A DNA stretch of 40,819 nt from Gemmobacter lutimaris (GTDB lineage Bacteria; Pseudomonadota; Alphaproteobacteria; Rhodobacterales; Rhodobacteraceae). Numbering within the stretch: position 1 is the stretch's first letter; each line of letters begins with the position of its first letter. Shown one piece after another: positions 14,820 through 23,544 of the stretch. The DNA is taken from the NCBI RefSeq assembly GCF_003570715.1, contig NZ_QXXQ01000023.1, positions 1-40,819 of the forward strand, in the 5' to 3' direction. Made by a program: the position numbers and the translations under genes. Below the pieces are notes generated by a model. That model saw only the letters and a program-made list of their open reading frames with translations. It was not told the DNA's origin and searched no databases.

Positions 14820-16328
14820 ATGACCGATCTGCTGACCCATGAAGAATACAAGGCCATCGCCGCCAGTCTGGATCTGCCGCAGAACGCCTGGATCGACGGC
14901 GCCTACCGCCCCGCCATTTCTGGCAAGACTTTCGAAACGGTGAACCCTGCTACGGGCACGCCGCTCGGCCGGGTTGCGGCCTGCGGGGCCGAAGATGTGA
15001 ACTTCGCCGTCACCAAGGCGCGTGAAGCTTTCGAGGACGGGCGGTGGTCACGCCTGCATCCCGGCGCCCGGAAGCAGGTTCTGGTGCGGCTGGCGAAACT
15101 GATGGAGCGCAACGCCCGCGAACTCGCGGTTCTGGAAAGCCTCGACAGCGGCAAGACCATCCTTGATTGCGAAAGCGTGGACATCCCCGAATCCATCCAT
15201 GTCATCCGGTGGCATGGCGAATTGATCGACAAGATCTATGATCAGGTCGCGCCTGCCTCGAACGATCATATCGCCTTGGTCGTGCGCGAGCCCGTCGGGG
15301 TCGTGGGGCTGGTGCTGCCGTGGAACTTTCCGCTGCTCATGCTGGCATGGAAGATCGGCCCCGCATTGGCGGCGGGATGTTCGGTCGTGGTCAAGCCTGC
15401 GGCTGAAACCTCGCTCAGCGCGCTGCGGCTGGCGGAACTGGCCGCCGAGGCAGGCGTGCCGCGCGGCGTGCTGAATGTGGTGACGGGAGGCGGTGCCGAA
15501 GCGGGCGAGCCATTGGGCCGTCACCCCGATGTGGACATGGTGTCCTTCACCGGCTCGACCGCGACAGGGCGGCATTTCCTGCACTACTCTGCGGACAGCA
15601 ACCTGAAGGAGATCGTTCTTGAACTGGGCGGCAAGAACCCCTGCATCGTGCTGGACGATGCCGAGGATCTGGATGCCGTCGCCGCGCATGTCGTGAGCGG
15701 GGCTTTCTGGAACATGGGCCAGAATTGTTCCGCCGCATCCCGCCTGATCGTGCAGCGCGGCATCAAGGACAGGTTGATCGAGAAGATCCGTGCGCATGCC
15801 CGCGAATGGATCGTGGGCGATCCACTCAACCCCGAGGTCCGGGTCGGGGCGCTGGTATCCGGCGCGCATTTCGGCAAGGTGTCGGGCTACATAGCGGCCT
15901 GTGCCACGGAAACCGTCCTTCTGGGTGGCAAGATCGTGGCGCAGGGCTTTATCGAGCCGACTGTGGTGGAGGTGACCGACCGCCTGTCGCCCCTTGCGAC
16001 CGAAGAAATCTTCGGACCGATCCTGACGGTGATACCCGTTGGAAGCTTCGAAGAGGCGATCGCCGTCGCCAATGAAACGGATTACGGTCTGGCGGCCTCC
16101 ATCTTTACCGCGAATGGCAAGCGCGCCCTGCGCGGGGCGCGGATGCTTCGTGCGGGGACCGTCACGGTAAACAGCTTTGGCGAGGGTGACATCACGACGC
16201 CCTTTGGCGGCTACAAGCAGTCGGGCTTTGGCGGGCGCGACAACTCCATCCACGCGCATGACCAGTATACCCAGCTCAAGACCATCTGGCTTGATCTGAC
16301 CGACACCAGTGACAGCATGATCGGCTGA
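14820..16328 (+). CDS. NAD(P)-dependent aldehyde dehydrogenase (betaine-aldehyde-type)
   Basis: 502 aa. Catalytic Cys303 lies in NMGQNCSAASR, Glu268 in LELGGKN and Asn169 in LPWNFPLL; the cofactor loop FTGSTATGR is near residue 243. The end of the chain, FGGYKQSGFGGRDNS, is typical of betaine/aminoaldehyde dehydrogenases. It starts 3 nt after the lyase stop and is followed 7 nt later by a FAD oxidoreductase, so the three genes are one transcript. It likely oxidises a (semi)aldehyde produced by the lyase or by the amine oxidoreductase. Confidence 0.92.
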   Translation: MTDLLTHEEYKAIAASLDLPQNAWIDGAYRPAISGKTFETVNPATGTPLGRVAACGAEDVNFAVTKAREAFEDGRWSRLHPGARKQVLVRLAKLMERNARELAVLESLDSGKTILDCESVDIPESIHVIRWHGELIDKIYDQVAPASNDHIALVVREPVGVVGLVLPWNFPLLMLAWKIGPALAAGCSVVVKPAAETSLSALRLAELAAEAGVPRGVLNVVTGGGAEAGEPLGRHPDVDMVSFTGSTATGRHFLHYSADSNLKEIVLELGGKNPCIVLDDAEDLDAVAAHVVSGAFWNMGQNCSAASRLIVQRGIKDRLIEKIRAHAREWIVGDPLNPEVRVGALVSGAHFGKVSGYIAACATETVLLGGKIVAQGFIEPTVVEVTDRLSPLATEEIFGPILTVIPVGSFEEAIAVANETDYGLAASIFTANGKRALRGARMLRAGTVTVNSFGEGDITTPFGGYKQSGFGGRDNSIHAHDQYTQLKTIWLDLTDTSDSMIG

Positions 16329-16335
16329 AATCGAC

Positions 16336-17682
16336 ATGGCCCCGCGCAAGGTAAGCGGCCTTCCCCTCCACACCGGCGCTGCAGGATGGAATTCCATCCT
16401 GCCGCCGGCCGCGCCCCTCCCCGTGCTGCACGCAGAGGTGGGCTGCGACATCGCCATTGTCGGCGCTGGCTTTGCCGGGCTCTCGGCGGCACGGCATCTG
16501 CGGCTGACCGATCCCGCCCTGTCGGTCGTGGTTCTGGATGCAGGGCGTGTGGCAGAAAGCTCGGCCGGGCGGAACTCCGGCTTCATGATCGACCTTCCGC
16601 ATGATCTGACGAGTGCGGATTATGCCGGTTCCGGGGCGGCACGCGACCGCGTGCTGACGAAGCTGAACCGTTTGGCCATCGACTTTGCCGCGGATGTGCA
16701 ACGCGAATACGGCCTTCCAGCCGGGTATTTTCAACGCTGGGGCAAGATCAACGGTGCGGTCTCCGCGGTGGGCGAGAAGGCGAACCGGACCTATGCGGCC
16801 CATCTGGCGGCCCTGAACGAGCCGCATGCCCTTTATGACGCACAGACGATGCGCGAGGTGACCGGAAGCACCTATTACTCCAGTGGCCTTTACACACCGG
16901 GCACAGCACTGATCCAACCCGCCGGATATATTCGCGGCCTGGCTTCCGGGTTGGTGGCCCGGAATGTGCGCATCTTCGAAACCTCGCCGGTGACGGCGTT
17001 TGAAAGCACCGGCGCGGGCTGGTTGCTGACAACGCCGCAGGGACGGGTGCGCGCGTCACGGGTCATCCTTGCCAACAATGGCCATCTGGAAAGCTTTGGC
17101 TTCGGGCGTGGCCAGCTCATGCACATCATGCTGAATGCCTGCATGACCGAAGAAATCCCCACCGATCTTCTGCGCGGTCTCGGCGGGCAGGAAACCTGGG
17201 GCCTGACCCCGTCAGACCCGATGGGATCGACCGTGCGCCGCATCTCGACCGCGCAGGGTGGCAACCGCATCATCATCCGTCAGGGTGGCTATTACCGGCC
17301 CAGAATGCAGACCAGCCGTGCCGATCTGGCGCGGGTCGTCCGCGGGATGCGGGAGAAATTCGATGCCCGCTTCCCAACCCTGAAGGGCGTCAGCTTCGAG
17401 CATTCGTGGTCGGGTCATCTGTGCCTGACCAGAAACGCCGTGTCGGTGACGCACGAACTGGAGCCCGGCCTGTTTGCGGCCTGTGTCCAGAATGGCCTTG
17501 GCACCACACGCGGCACACTGGGCGGGATCGCCGCCGCGACGCTTGCGCTTGGCCAGTCCAGCGACATCACGCGCTTCTTTCTGGACGAAATGAAACCGGC
17601 CCGCCTTCCACCGCATCCATTCGACACGATCGGGGCGAATGTCTATCTTCGCTGGAAGGAATGGCAGGCAAGGGCTGAATGA
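16336..17682 (+). CDS. FAD-dependent oxidoreductase, DAO family (glutamylputrescine-oxidase-like)
   Basis: 448 aa. A dinucleotide-binding motif, IVGAGFAGLSAARHL, lies at about 41-55, followed by SSAGRNSGFMIDLPH, the DAO-family loop near the flavin. A later segment, GHLCLTRNAVSVT, and the C-terminal QNGLGTTRGTLGG pyrophosphate-binding segment complete the family pattern. Relatives oxidise secondary amines, N-substituted glycines or glutamylputrescine, giving an aldehyde plus amine. Its stop overlaps the LysR start by 4 nt (ATGA). The neighbouring aldehyde dehydrogenase supports an amine-to-aldehyde-to-acid route; the precise substrate is unknown. Confidence 0.88.
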   Translation: MAPRKVSGLPLHTGAAGWNSILPPAAPLPVLHAEVGCDIAIVGAGFAGLSAARHLRLTDPALSVVVLDAGRVAESSAGRNSGFMIDLPHDLTSADYAGSGAARDRVLTKLNRLAIDFAADVQREYGLPAGYFQRWGKINGAVSAVGEKANRTYAAHLAALNEPHALYDAQTMREVTGSTYYSSGLYTPGTALIQPAGYIRGLASGLVARNVRIFETSPVTAFESTGAGWLLTTPQGRVRASRVILANNGHLESFGFGRGQLMHIMLNACMTEEIPTDLLRGLGGQETWGLTPSDPMGSTVRRISTAQGGNRIIIRQGGYYRPRMQTSRADLARVVRGMREKFDARFPTLKGVSFEHSWSGHLCLTRNAVSVTHELEPGLFAACVQNGLGTTRGTLGGIAAATLALGQSSDITRFFLDEMKPARLPPHPFDTIGANVYLRWKEWQARAE

Positions 17683-18617
17683 TGCGACCAGTGCGCCGCA
17701 GGCATCTTCCATCGCTCGGCGCGCTTGCGACTTTCGAGGTCGCGGCCAAGCATCTGAGCTTTACGCTGGCCGCGAAGGAACTGAATATCACCCAAGGAGC
17801 GGTCAGCCAACAGATCCGGCTGCTGGAACGGGCGCTCGATACTGCGCTTTTCATCCGCAAACACAACGCGCTGGAGCTTACCCCCGCCGGCGGCGACCTT
17901 TCTGCCGCCGTTGCCGCCGGACTGGACATGATCAGTGCGGGCGTCGGGCTGTTGCAGCCGGACGGCCAGCCGGAAACCATTACCATATCCTCCACTGACG
18001 GCATGGCGGCCTGGTGGCTGAAACCTCTGATCGACAGGTTCCGTGCCGAACATCCTTCGGTCGGGTTTGTGCTTCTTGCCTCGGACGAAGATGACGCCCT
18101 GCGCAATTATTCGGGCGTGGACATTGCCGTTTTGTGTGGCAATGAACGGAGCGAGACCGGCGAGGAGTTGCATTTCCTGTTTCCCGAGGTGGCGCAACCT
18201 GTCTGCACACCCGGTTATCTTGCGGCGCATGGCCCTTTCGAAGATGCCCAGAGCCTTAATCGCGCAAACCTGCTGCACCTGCATGACCGACACTGGAGCG
18301 CGGATGCGATCGGCTGGCAGCCCCTTGGCTGGGAGGAATGGTTCCGCTCTCAGGGCGCGCGCTGGGACCGCGGGGCCTCCAGCCTGTCGACGAACAAGGT
18401 GTCGCTGCTGATCGACGCAGTTCTGGCCGGGGAAGGGGTGATGCTTGGCTGGCTGCATATGGTGCAGGGGCCGCTTCGGGATGGCCGACTGGTGACCGCC
18501 CATCCGGCGCAGATCACGGCAGGGCGCGGCAATTTCCTGCGCTGCCAGCGATCATCCCTCCAGCGCCCCAGCGTTGCCCGTTTTGTCGATCACTTGCTCC
18601 TCTCCCTGAAACTCTGA
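17679..18617 (+). CDS. LysR family transcriptional regulator, GcvA-like
   Basis: 312 aa. The N-terminal helix-turn-helix (LPSLGALATFEVAAKHLSF, then ELNITQGAVSQQIRLLE, about 9-57) is the GcvA/AmpR-type LysR pattern. The rest is a periplasmic-binding-protein-like effector domain with KVSLLIDAVLAGEGVMLGW. Unusually for LysR proteins it is co-directional and overlaps the upstream oxidoreductase gene by ATGA. A second ATG three bases later is an equally possible start. The ATTAG-N5-CTAAT dyad upstream of the lyase gene is a likely target. Confidence 0.88.
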   Translation: MMRPVRRRHLPSLGALATFEVAAKHLSFTLAAKELNITQGAVSQQIRLLERALDTALFIRKHNALELTPAGGDLSAAVAAGLDMISAGVGLLQPDGQPETITISSTDGMAAWWLKPLIDRFRAEHPSVGFVLLASDEDDALRNYSGVDIAVLCGNERSETGEELHFLFPEVAQPVCTPGYLAAHGPFEDAQSLNRANLLHLHDRHWSADAIGWQPLGWEEWFRSQGARWDRGASSLSTNKVSLLIDAVLAGEGVMLGWLHMVQGPLRDGRLVTAHPAQITAGRGNFLRCQRSSLQRPSVARFVDHLLLSLKL

Positions 18618-18688
18618 GCGGGGCGAGACCCAACCGCCCTACGCTACCAGCGGGCATGAAACCTGCCCTGCGCAGCTTCGCGCCACCT

Positions 18689-18708
18689 GCCCCTCACCAT
18701 CGAGGGGC
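18689..18708. terminator. hairpin between convergent lysR and sorC-type genes
   Basis: GCCCCTC (18689-18695) and GAGGGGC (18702-18708) form a perfect 7-bp stem with a 6-nt loop, in the 155-nt gap between two convergent gene ends (18617 and 18773). No T-tract is seen. Confidence 0.45.
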
Positions 18709-18772
18709 GGATGGCCGGTCACCTGCTGACGGGCTGGGCAGCACCGCGGCACAGGACAACAGGCCGACCCGC

Positions 18773-19729
18773 TTACCGTGGCCCCGCCATCAGTGCGCGG
18801 GCCACGGCCTCGTTGGTGACCAGCCGGTTCACATAGCCGCCACGCAGAATGGCGCGGATGATCTGCACCTTCTCGATCCCGCCCGAGACCAGCATGGACA
18901 TCGGTTTCAGCTTCAACTTGTCGGGGCTCAGCGCAATGATCGACTCGTTCAGGAAATGATCGACAGGACGACCCTGCGCATCCAGAAAACAGCCCAGAAA
19001 CTCGCCCACCGCACCGCGCTTCAGCACATCGTCAAGATGATCCTTCACCACACGGATTTGCGTCAGCGTCGCGTCGCCCGCAAGCGATCCGCAAGAGGTG
19101 ATGCCCAGATCGGCGATTTCGGTGCGGGCCAGAACATCGGTCAGTTCGTCGATCAGCAAAAGCGTTTCACGGCTTTCCGGCGAGGCGCAGTAAAGTGGCG
19201 CGGTCAGGTAGTGGCATTCGACGCCCAGACTGCGCGCAAAACTGGTGGCCACCTCGAACGTATTGGTGCCGGAAGATCGCGTGACCCCTCCGGTCAGCCC
19301 GACCACCCAACTGTCCGGGTGTGGCCGCGCATTCAGACGCCGGACCGCGAAGCTGAGCGTGCGGCCCGTTGCCACGCCGATCCCCAGATCGCGCCCCTCG
19401 ACAAGAGCGGCGGCCATTGTGCCTGCTGCTTCGCCGATGACACGCTTCTGTTCCAGATAGTCAGGCACATCGGGCACAACGACTGCCTCGATAAGGCCAT
19501 AGCGCGCCGCCACTGCCTCGGCCAGCGCGATGCAGTCGGTCAATGGCAGGGTCACGTCAATGCGCACCGCACCATCTTCGCGCACCTGCCCGATGATCTT
19601 GTTCACCCGCAGCCGCGTCATGTTCATGCGTGCCGCGATTTCCTGCTGCGTCAGCCCACCCAGAAAATAGAACCACGCTACGCGCGCGCGTTCCAGTTGT
19701 TCGGTCAAGTCTTCGGTCGGATCATCCAT
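18773..19729 (-). CDS. SorC/DeoR-type sugar-binding transcriptional regulator
   Basis: 318 aa from MDDPTEDL. The upstream minus-strand sequence AAGAGTGTCACG gives only a weak ribosome site; a longer frame to 19807 has no better one. The N-terminal helix-turn-helix GGLTQQEIAARMNMTRLRVNKII (about 24-46) is followed by the SorC sugar-binding domain (VATGRTLSFAVRRLN, GLTGGVTRSSG, GSLAGDATL). Members respond to phosphorylated sugars or polyols. No sugar genes are adjacent: it faces lysR and follows the DUF1028 gene. Its regulon is therefore unclear. Confidence 0.85.
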   Translation of the reverse strand: MDDPTEDLTEQLERARVAWFYFLGGLTQQEIAARMNMTRLRVNKIIGQVREDGAVRIDVTLPLTDCIALAEAVAARYGLIEAVVVPDVPDYLEQKRVIGEAAGTMAAALVEGRDLGIGVATGRTLSFAVRRLNARPHPDSWVVGLTGGVTRSSGTNTFEVATSFARSLGVECHYLTAPLYCASPESRETLLLIDELTDVLARTEIADLGITSCGSLAGDATLTQIRVVKDHLDDVLKRGAVGEFLGCFLDAQGRPVDHFLNESIIALSPDKLKLKPMSMLVSGGIEKVQIIRAILRGGYVNRLVTNEAVARALMAGPR

Positions 19730-19743
19730 CGTGACACTCTTAT

Positions 19744-19759
19744 ATCCGTCATATCGGAT
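19744..19759. promoter_or_regulatory. candidate autoregulatory dyad upstream of the SorC-type gene
   Basis: ATCCG (19744-19748), spacer TCATAT, CGGAT (19755-19759): a 5-bp inverted repeat about 15 nt upstream of the regulator start, suited to autorepression. It is short, so chance occurrence is possible. Confidence 0.4.
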
Positions 19760-20132
19760 TCGACCAGCAAAGAGCACAGGGGCAAAGCGGTTGCGGCAAC
19801 AGCGCAAGGGCTGATGCCGCGAAGGGCGTCATGTCTTCTGGCTGAACAAAGGATCACACGAGGCGTCCTTTTCTGCGCGGTCTGGCCGCTGCGGCCTCGG
19901 ATGATTGAAGGATGCGCAGCGGAGGCATTTGATCAAGATCGCCCCGACCAGCGCGCCTGCCGTCGTCTTGAACAGCAGGCGTCGGCGACCGCAACGGTGG
20001 ATTACGGTTCAAACGGTCATTTCACAGTGGCCAAGCAGTTCGGCACCGGCAGTCCGGCCTGGCCGGGCGCGGGATTATTTCTGCGGCCTGTCGGCTGTGC
20101 TGTCGGATTGCACGGGCCGGGGACGGACACAT
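19760..20132. other. gap without a recognisable gene
   Basis: About 370 nt between the SorC-type regulator and the end of the DUF1028 gene. Open frames crossing it are extensions of antisense shadows and match no family I know. No tRNA-like fold, strong terminator or repeat was found. It may hold a promoter for the regulator or a decayed gene. Confidence 0.5.
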
Positions 20133-20816
20133 CTAGCCATCCGCCCTGATCAGGGCCGCGTCGGCGCGTGTGGGGTCGATCTCTACCGGAACGGCATGGG
20201 TCCATCTTTCGTAACTGCCGCTGGCGCTGGCCATGTGCAACGCGCGGAGATCACGCAACGGATCTTCCGACAGGTCAATGCGCAGGGTCAGTGGCGGACG
20301 ATCCGCCTGCAAGACCAGTAGCGCCGCCGATTTCAACCCGCGCGTGTCACCACCCGCCGCCTGCGCAGCCTCCAGTGCGGCCAGAAGCCGGAGGGCCGGG
20401 GGGCCGCCGGCATTGTCCCAAGCGTCCAGCAACGCATGCAGCACCTCCTCCCCCGACAGGATATTGCCCGCCGCCACCGCGCCCGGACGCGCGATATGGC
20501 TGCACAGGGCCGAATTCTGCGCGCCACTATGCCCGGCGGTGCCGCCCTGCCGGTCCAGCGTCGAAAGCTGCCGCCAGTCACGGTTCGGATCCGGTGCAAC
20601 CGTCCCGGCCAGCGCCGCCGCCGCCGCCGCCCCGGCCGCCATGCGGTCCAGCACCGATTCTCCCCACAACGTGCTGGGCGCGGCGCCCTGTGAGGCGGAC
20701 AGGCCCGCATTCCATCGCCCCCGCAACACCCATCCACCGACACAAAGTGACCCTGTTGCGGCCGCCCCGGCCAGAGCGCCGGATTTTTCATCTCGGGCAA
20801 GTAGAGAAAAGGTCAT
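20133..20816 (-). CDS. DUF1028 family protein (Ntn-hydrolase superfamily, function unknown)
   Basis: 227 aa from MTFSLLARDEKSGALAG, preceded on the minus strand by GAGGAAA. MTFSLLARD at the N-terminus, with Thr2 becoming the terminal residue after Met removal, and WNAGLSASQGAAP are hallmarks of DUF1028, placed in the Ntn-hydrolase superfamily. The middle GGTAGHSGAQNSALCSHIA and NILSGEEVLHALLDAW also fit. Members often sit beside oligopeptide-type ABC transporters, as here, where the gene diverges from a binding-protein gene. An amidohydrolase or peptidase-like role is suggested but unproven. The GntR operator candidate in the shared promoter suggests co-regulation with the transporter. Confidence 0.85.
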   Translation of the reverse strand: MTFSLLARDEKSGALAGAAATGSLCVGGWVLRGRWNAGLSASQGAAPSTLWGESVLDRMAAGAAAAAALAGTVAPDPNRDWRQLSTLDRQGGTAGHSGAQNSALCSHIARPGAVAAGNILSGEEVLHALLDAWDNAGGPPALRLLAALEAAQAAGGDTRGLKSAALLVLQADRPPLTLRIDLSEDPLRDLRALHMASASGSYERWTHAVPVEIDPTRADAALIRADG

Positions 20817-20898
20817 TGTTTCCTCGATAGTTAGGGTTCTTACGGTCGCAAGAGGCGCAATCTCTGAAGCCGAGTTTAGCAAAAATACTATCACTATC

Positions 20899-20916
20899 AA
20901 TTTATCATGATAAATT
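20899..20916. promoter_or_regulatory. perfect 18-bp AT palindrome in the DUF1028/ABC divergent promoter
   Basis: AATTTATCATGATAAATT is its own reverse complement. It lies 83 nt upstream of the DUF1028 start and 34 nt upstream of the binding-protein start. The most likely ligand is the FCD-type GntR regulator encoded at the end of the transporter operon (26347-27102); this is inference from position and symmetry. Confidence 0.6.
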
Positions 20917-20949
20917 TGCGGGAAACAAACACTCAACAGGAGAGACCTG

Positions 20950-22533
20950 ATGCGCCCCCAACGCCTGACCCGCCGCGCGGTTCTGCTTTCCAGTGCCACC
21001 GCCCTGATCGTCGCAGCCACCGGACTGCGCGCGCCCGTGTTGGCGCAGACACCGCCCGGCGTGCTGATCCTCGGTCAGGTCGCAGAACCCAAAACGCTCG
21101 ACCCGCAGGCCGCCACCGCCGCGAACGACTTCCGCATCTCGGTGAACGTGTTTGACGGGCTGGTGCGTTTCAGGGATGGCACGCTTGAGGTTGAGCCGGC
21201 GCTAGCGCATTCCTACGACATTTCCGGGGACGGAAAGACCTATACCTTCCACCTGCGCGAAGGGATCAAGTTCCATGATGGCAGCGATTTCAACGCCGAG
21301 GCGGTGAAATTCACCTTCGAGCGGATGCTGAAGAAGGATCACCCCTATGCAGATACCGGGCCGTTCCCGCTCGCCTTCTTCTTCTCGTCGGTCGCTTCGG
21401 TCGAGGCGCCGGATGCGCTGACCGCCGTCTTTACACTGACCGAACCCTACGCGCCCTTCCTTGCCAATCTGGCGACGCCCACCGGCTATATCGTCTCGCC
21501 CGCCGCCGTGGCGCAGCATGGCGCCGATTTCGGGCGCAATCCCTCGGGCACCGGGCCGTTCAAATTCGCCGAATGGCGCGCGAATGAAATGGTGGCGATC
21601 GAGAAGAACCCCGATTACTGGGATGGCGCCCCGGCGTCGGAGGCCATCGTGTTCCGCCCGATCACCGATGCCAATACCCGAACCGCCGAGATGCTGGCAG
21701 GCGGGCTCGACATCATGGTCGAGGTGCCGCCGGTCACGCTGTCGCAGTTCCGCAACGACCAATACACCATAGTCGAGGCCGCTGGCGCGCATCTGTGGTT
21801 CCTGATCCTGAACTGCAAGGATGGCGCCTTTGCAGACAAGCGGGTGCGTCAGGCTGCGAATTACGCGGTCAACAAGGAGGCGCTGGTGAACAACGTGCTG
21901 GAGGGCACCGCGACCGTCGCCGCCGGCCCGACCCCCGCTGCCTTCAACTGGGCGGTGAATCCCGATGTCACCCCCTATCCTTATGACCCGGAGAAGGCCC
22001 GCGCCCTGCTGGCCGAGGCGGGCACGCCAAATCCGAAGATCACCTTCTTCGTCACCGAGGGCGGCTCGGGGATGCTGGACCCGGTGGCCATGGGCACCGC
22101 CATTCAGGCCGATCTGGCGGCGGTAGGCTTTGACGTCACGATCCAGACCTATGAATGGAACACCTTCCTCGATCAGGTGAACCCCGGCCTTTCGGGCAAG
22201 GCCGACATGGCCGAAATGGCATGGATGACCAATGATCCCGATACCCTGCCCTATCTGGCGCTGCGGGCCGAGGCCTTTCCCGACAAGGGTGGCTTCAACT
22301 CGGGCTATTACGCCAATCCCGAGGTGGACGAACTGCTGAACCGCGCCCGCGTTTCAACCGATCAGGCGGAGCGGGCCGAGCTTTACAAGAAGATGCAGGT
22401 CATCGTGCATGACGATGCACCCTGGCTGTTCGTTGCGAACTGGAAACAGAACGCGGTGGCCACGGCGGCGGTCAAGGGGCTGGTCCTGCAACCCTCGTTT
22501 CTGCTGACGCTGAAGAACGTGTCCAAGGCCTGA
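20950..22533 (+). CDS. ABC transporter solute-binding protein, family 5 (DppA/OppA-like)
   Basis: 527 aa, periplasmic. The N-terminus MRPQRLTRRAVLLSSATALIV has a twin-arginine followed by a hydrophobic core, so Tat export is possible; cleavage is likely near PVLA-QTPP. The mature start GVLILGQVAEPKTLDPQAA and the segments KFHDGSDFNAEAVKFTFERM and GTGPFKFAEW are typical of the SBP_bac_5 family. Its ligands are peptides, opines, glycosides or similar. It is followed by an intrinsic terminator and then the permease genes. Ligand identity cannot be read from the sequence. Confidence 0.92.
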   Translation: MRPQRLTRRAVLLSSATALIVAATGLRAPVLAQTPPGVLILGQVAEPKTLDPQAATAANDFRISVNVFDGLVRFRDGTLEVEPALAHSYDISGDGKTYTFHLREGIKFHDGSDFNAEAVKFTFERMLKKDHPYADTGPFPLAFFFSSVASVEAPDALTAVFTLTEPYAPFLANLATPTGYIVSPAAVAQHGADFGRNPSGTGPFKFAEWRANEMVAIEKNPDYWDGAPASEAIVFRPITDANTRTAEMLAGGLDIMVEVPPVTLSQFRNDQYTIVEAAGAHLWFLILNCKDGAFADKRVRQAANYAVNKEALVNNVLEGTATVAAGPTPAAFNWAVNPDVTPYPYDPEKARALLAEAGTPNPKITFFVTEGGSGMLDPVAMGTAIQADLAAVGFDVTIQTYEWNTFLDQVNPGLSGKADMAEMAWMTNDPDTLPYLALRAEAFPDKGGFNSGYYANPEVDELLNRARVSTDQAERAELYKKMQVIVHDDAPWLFVANWKQNAVATAAVKGLVLQPSFLLTLKNVSKA

Positions 22534-22550
22534 GTTTTGTAACGAGTATC

Positions 22551-22576
22551 GGGGGGCGTTCGTGCCCCCCTTTTTT
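22551..22576 (+). terminator. intrinsic terminator between binding-protein and permease genes
   Basis: GGGGGGC (22551-22557), loop GTTCGT, GCCCCCC (22564-22570) followed by six T residues (22571-22576): a textbook Rho-independent terminator. The permease gene starts 18 nt later, so read-through must supply the rest of the operon at a lower level. Confidence 0.85.
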
Positions 22577-22593
22577 GCCAGAAGGAGGCCAGA

Positions 22594-23541
22594 ATGGGGC
22601 GCTATATCCTTTACCGTCTGCTGTCGGCTGTTCCGGTCGTCCTTGGCATCACGGTCATCGTGTTTTTCATCATGTCGCTGATCCCCGGCGATCCGGCGAC
22701 AGCCATCCTTGGCGCCTATGCCTCGCCAGAGAATGTGGCGCGGCTGAATGCCGATCTGGGCTTGGACAAGCCCATGGTGCAGCGTTACTTCATCTGGCTG
22801 GGCAACATGCTGACAGGGGATTTCGGGCGGTCCTTCTCGTTGAACCGGCCGGTGCTGGACGAGATTCTTGAACGGTTCTCGGCCACGCTGATCCTCGCCG
22901 GGGTGTCGCTGCTGATCTGTGCGGTTCTGGGCATCGTGGCAGGCGTGGTTTCGGCGGCGCGGCAATACGGGCTGGCGGACAAGGCGATCACGCTGGCGGT
23001 GCTGGTGGGGATTTCGATCCCGTCTTTCTTTCTGGGCATGCTGCTGATCCTGATCTTCGCAGTGCAACTGCGCTGGCTGCCGGTTTCGGGCATGTATGAG
23101 GTCTATGGCGGGCGGACGCTGGTAGATCTGCTGCGCCACATCATCCTGCCCGCAACCGCGCTGGCCGCCGTGGCGACCGGCGTTGTGGCCCGGCTGTCGC
23201 GCGGCGCCATGCTGGAGGTGCTGCGGCAGGATTACATCCGCACCGCCCGGGCCAAGGGGGTCAGCGAAACCGGCGTGATCTGGCGCCATGCCCTGCGCGC
23301 GGCCATGGTGTCGATCATCCCCGTTCTGGGCATTCAGGCAGGCTTCGTGCTGTCGGGCGCGGTCTATATCGAGGTGGTGTTCCAATGGCCCGGTGTGGGC
23401 CGGATGCTGGTCGATGCCATCCTCAAGCGCGACCTTCTTCTGGTGCAGGGCGGCGTGACCTTTGTCGCGGCCTGCTATGTGCTGTTCAACATCATCGTCG
23501 ATGTGGCGCAATCGCTGATCGACCCTCGGATCAAGGCCTGA
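22594..23541 (+). CDS. ABC transporter permease, DppB/OppB family
   Basis: 315 aa with about six membrane helices, beginning MGRYILYRLLSAVPVVLGITVIVF, the DppB signature start. The periplasmic segment LGLDKPMVQRYFIWLGNMLTGDFGRS is typical, and the EAA loop (about residues 210-230, YIRTARAKGVSETGVIWRH) contacts the ATPases. It starts 18 nt after the terminator T-run and is followed 3 nt later by the fused permease-ATPase gene. Confidence 0.93.
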   Translation: MGRYILYRLLSAVPVVLGITVIVFFIMSLIPGDPATAILGAYASPENVARLNADLGLDKPMVQRYFIWLGNMLTGDFGRSFSLNRPVLDEILERFSATLILAGVSLLICAVLGIVAGVVSAARQYGLADKAITLAVLVGISIPSFFLGMLLILIFAVQLRWLPVSGMYEVYGGRTLVDLLRHIILPATALAAVATGVVARLSRGAMLEVLRQDYIRTARAKGVSETGVIWRHALRAAMVSIIPVLGIQAGFVLSGAVYIEVVFQWPGVGRMLVDAILKRDLLLVQGGVTFVAACYVLFNIIVDVAQSLIDPRIKA

Positions 23542-23544
23542 CAG

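Noticed and set aside
19925-19945. TTGATCAAGATC sequence as another FNR-type half-site
   Set aside because: Only one half matches the TTGAT-N4-ATCAA pattern and no gene start is near enough to be controlled.
18338-20149. Plus-strand open frame (603 codons) starting inside lysR and crossing the SorC-type gene
   Set aside because: It is antisense to the regulator, begins inside another gene and matches no family; a shadow frame.
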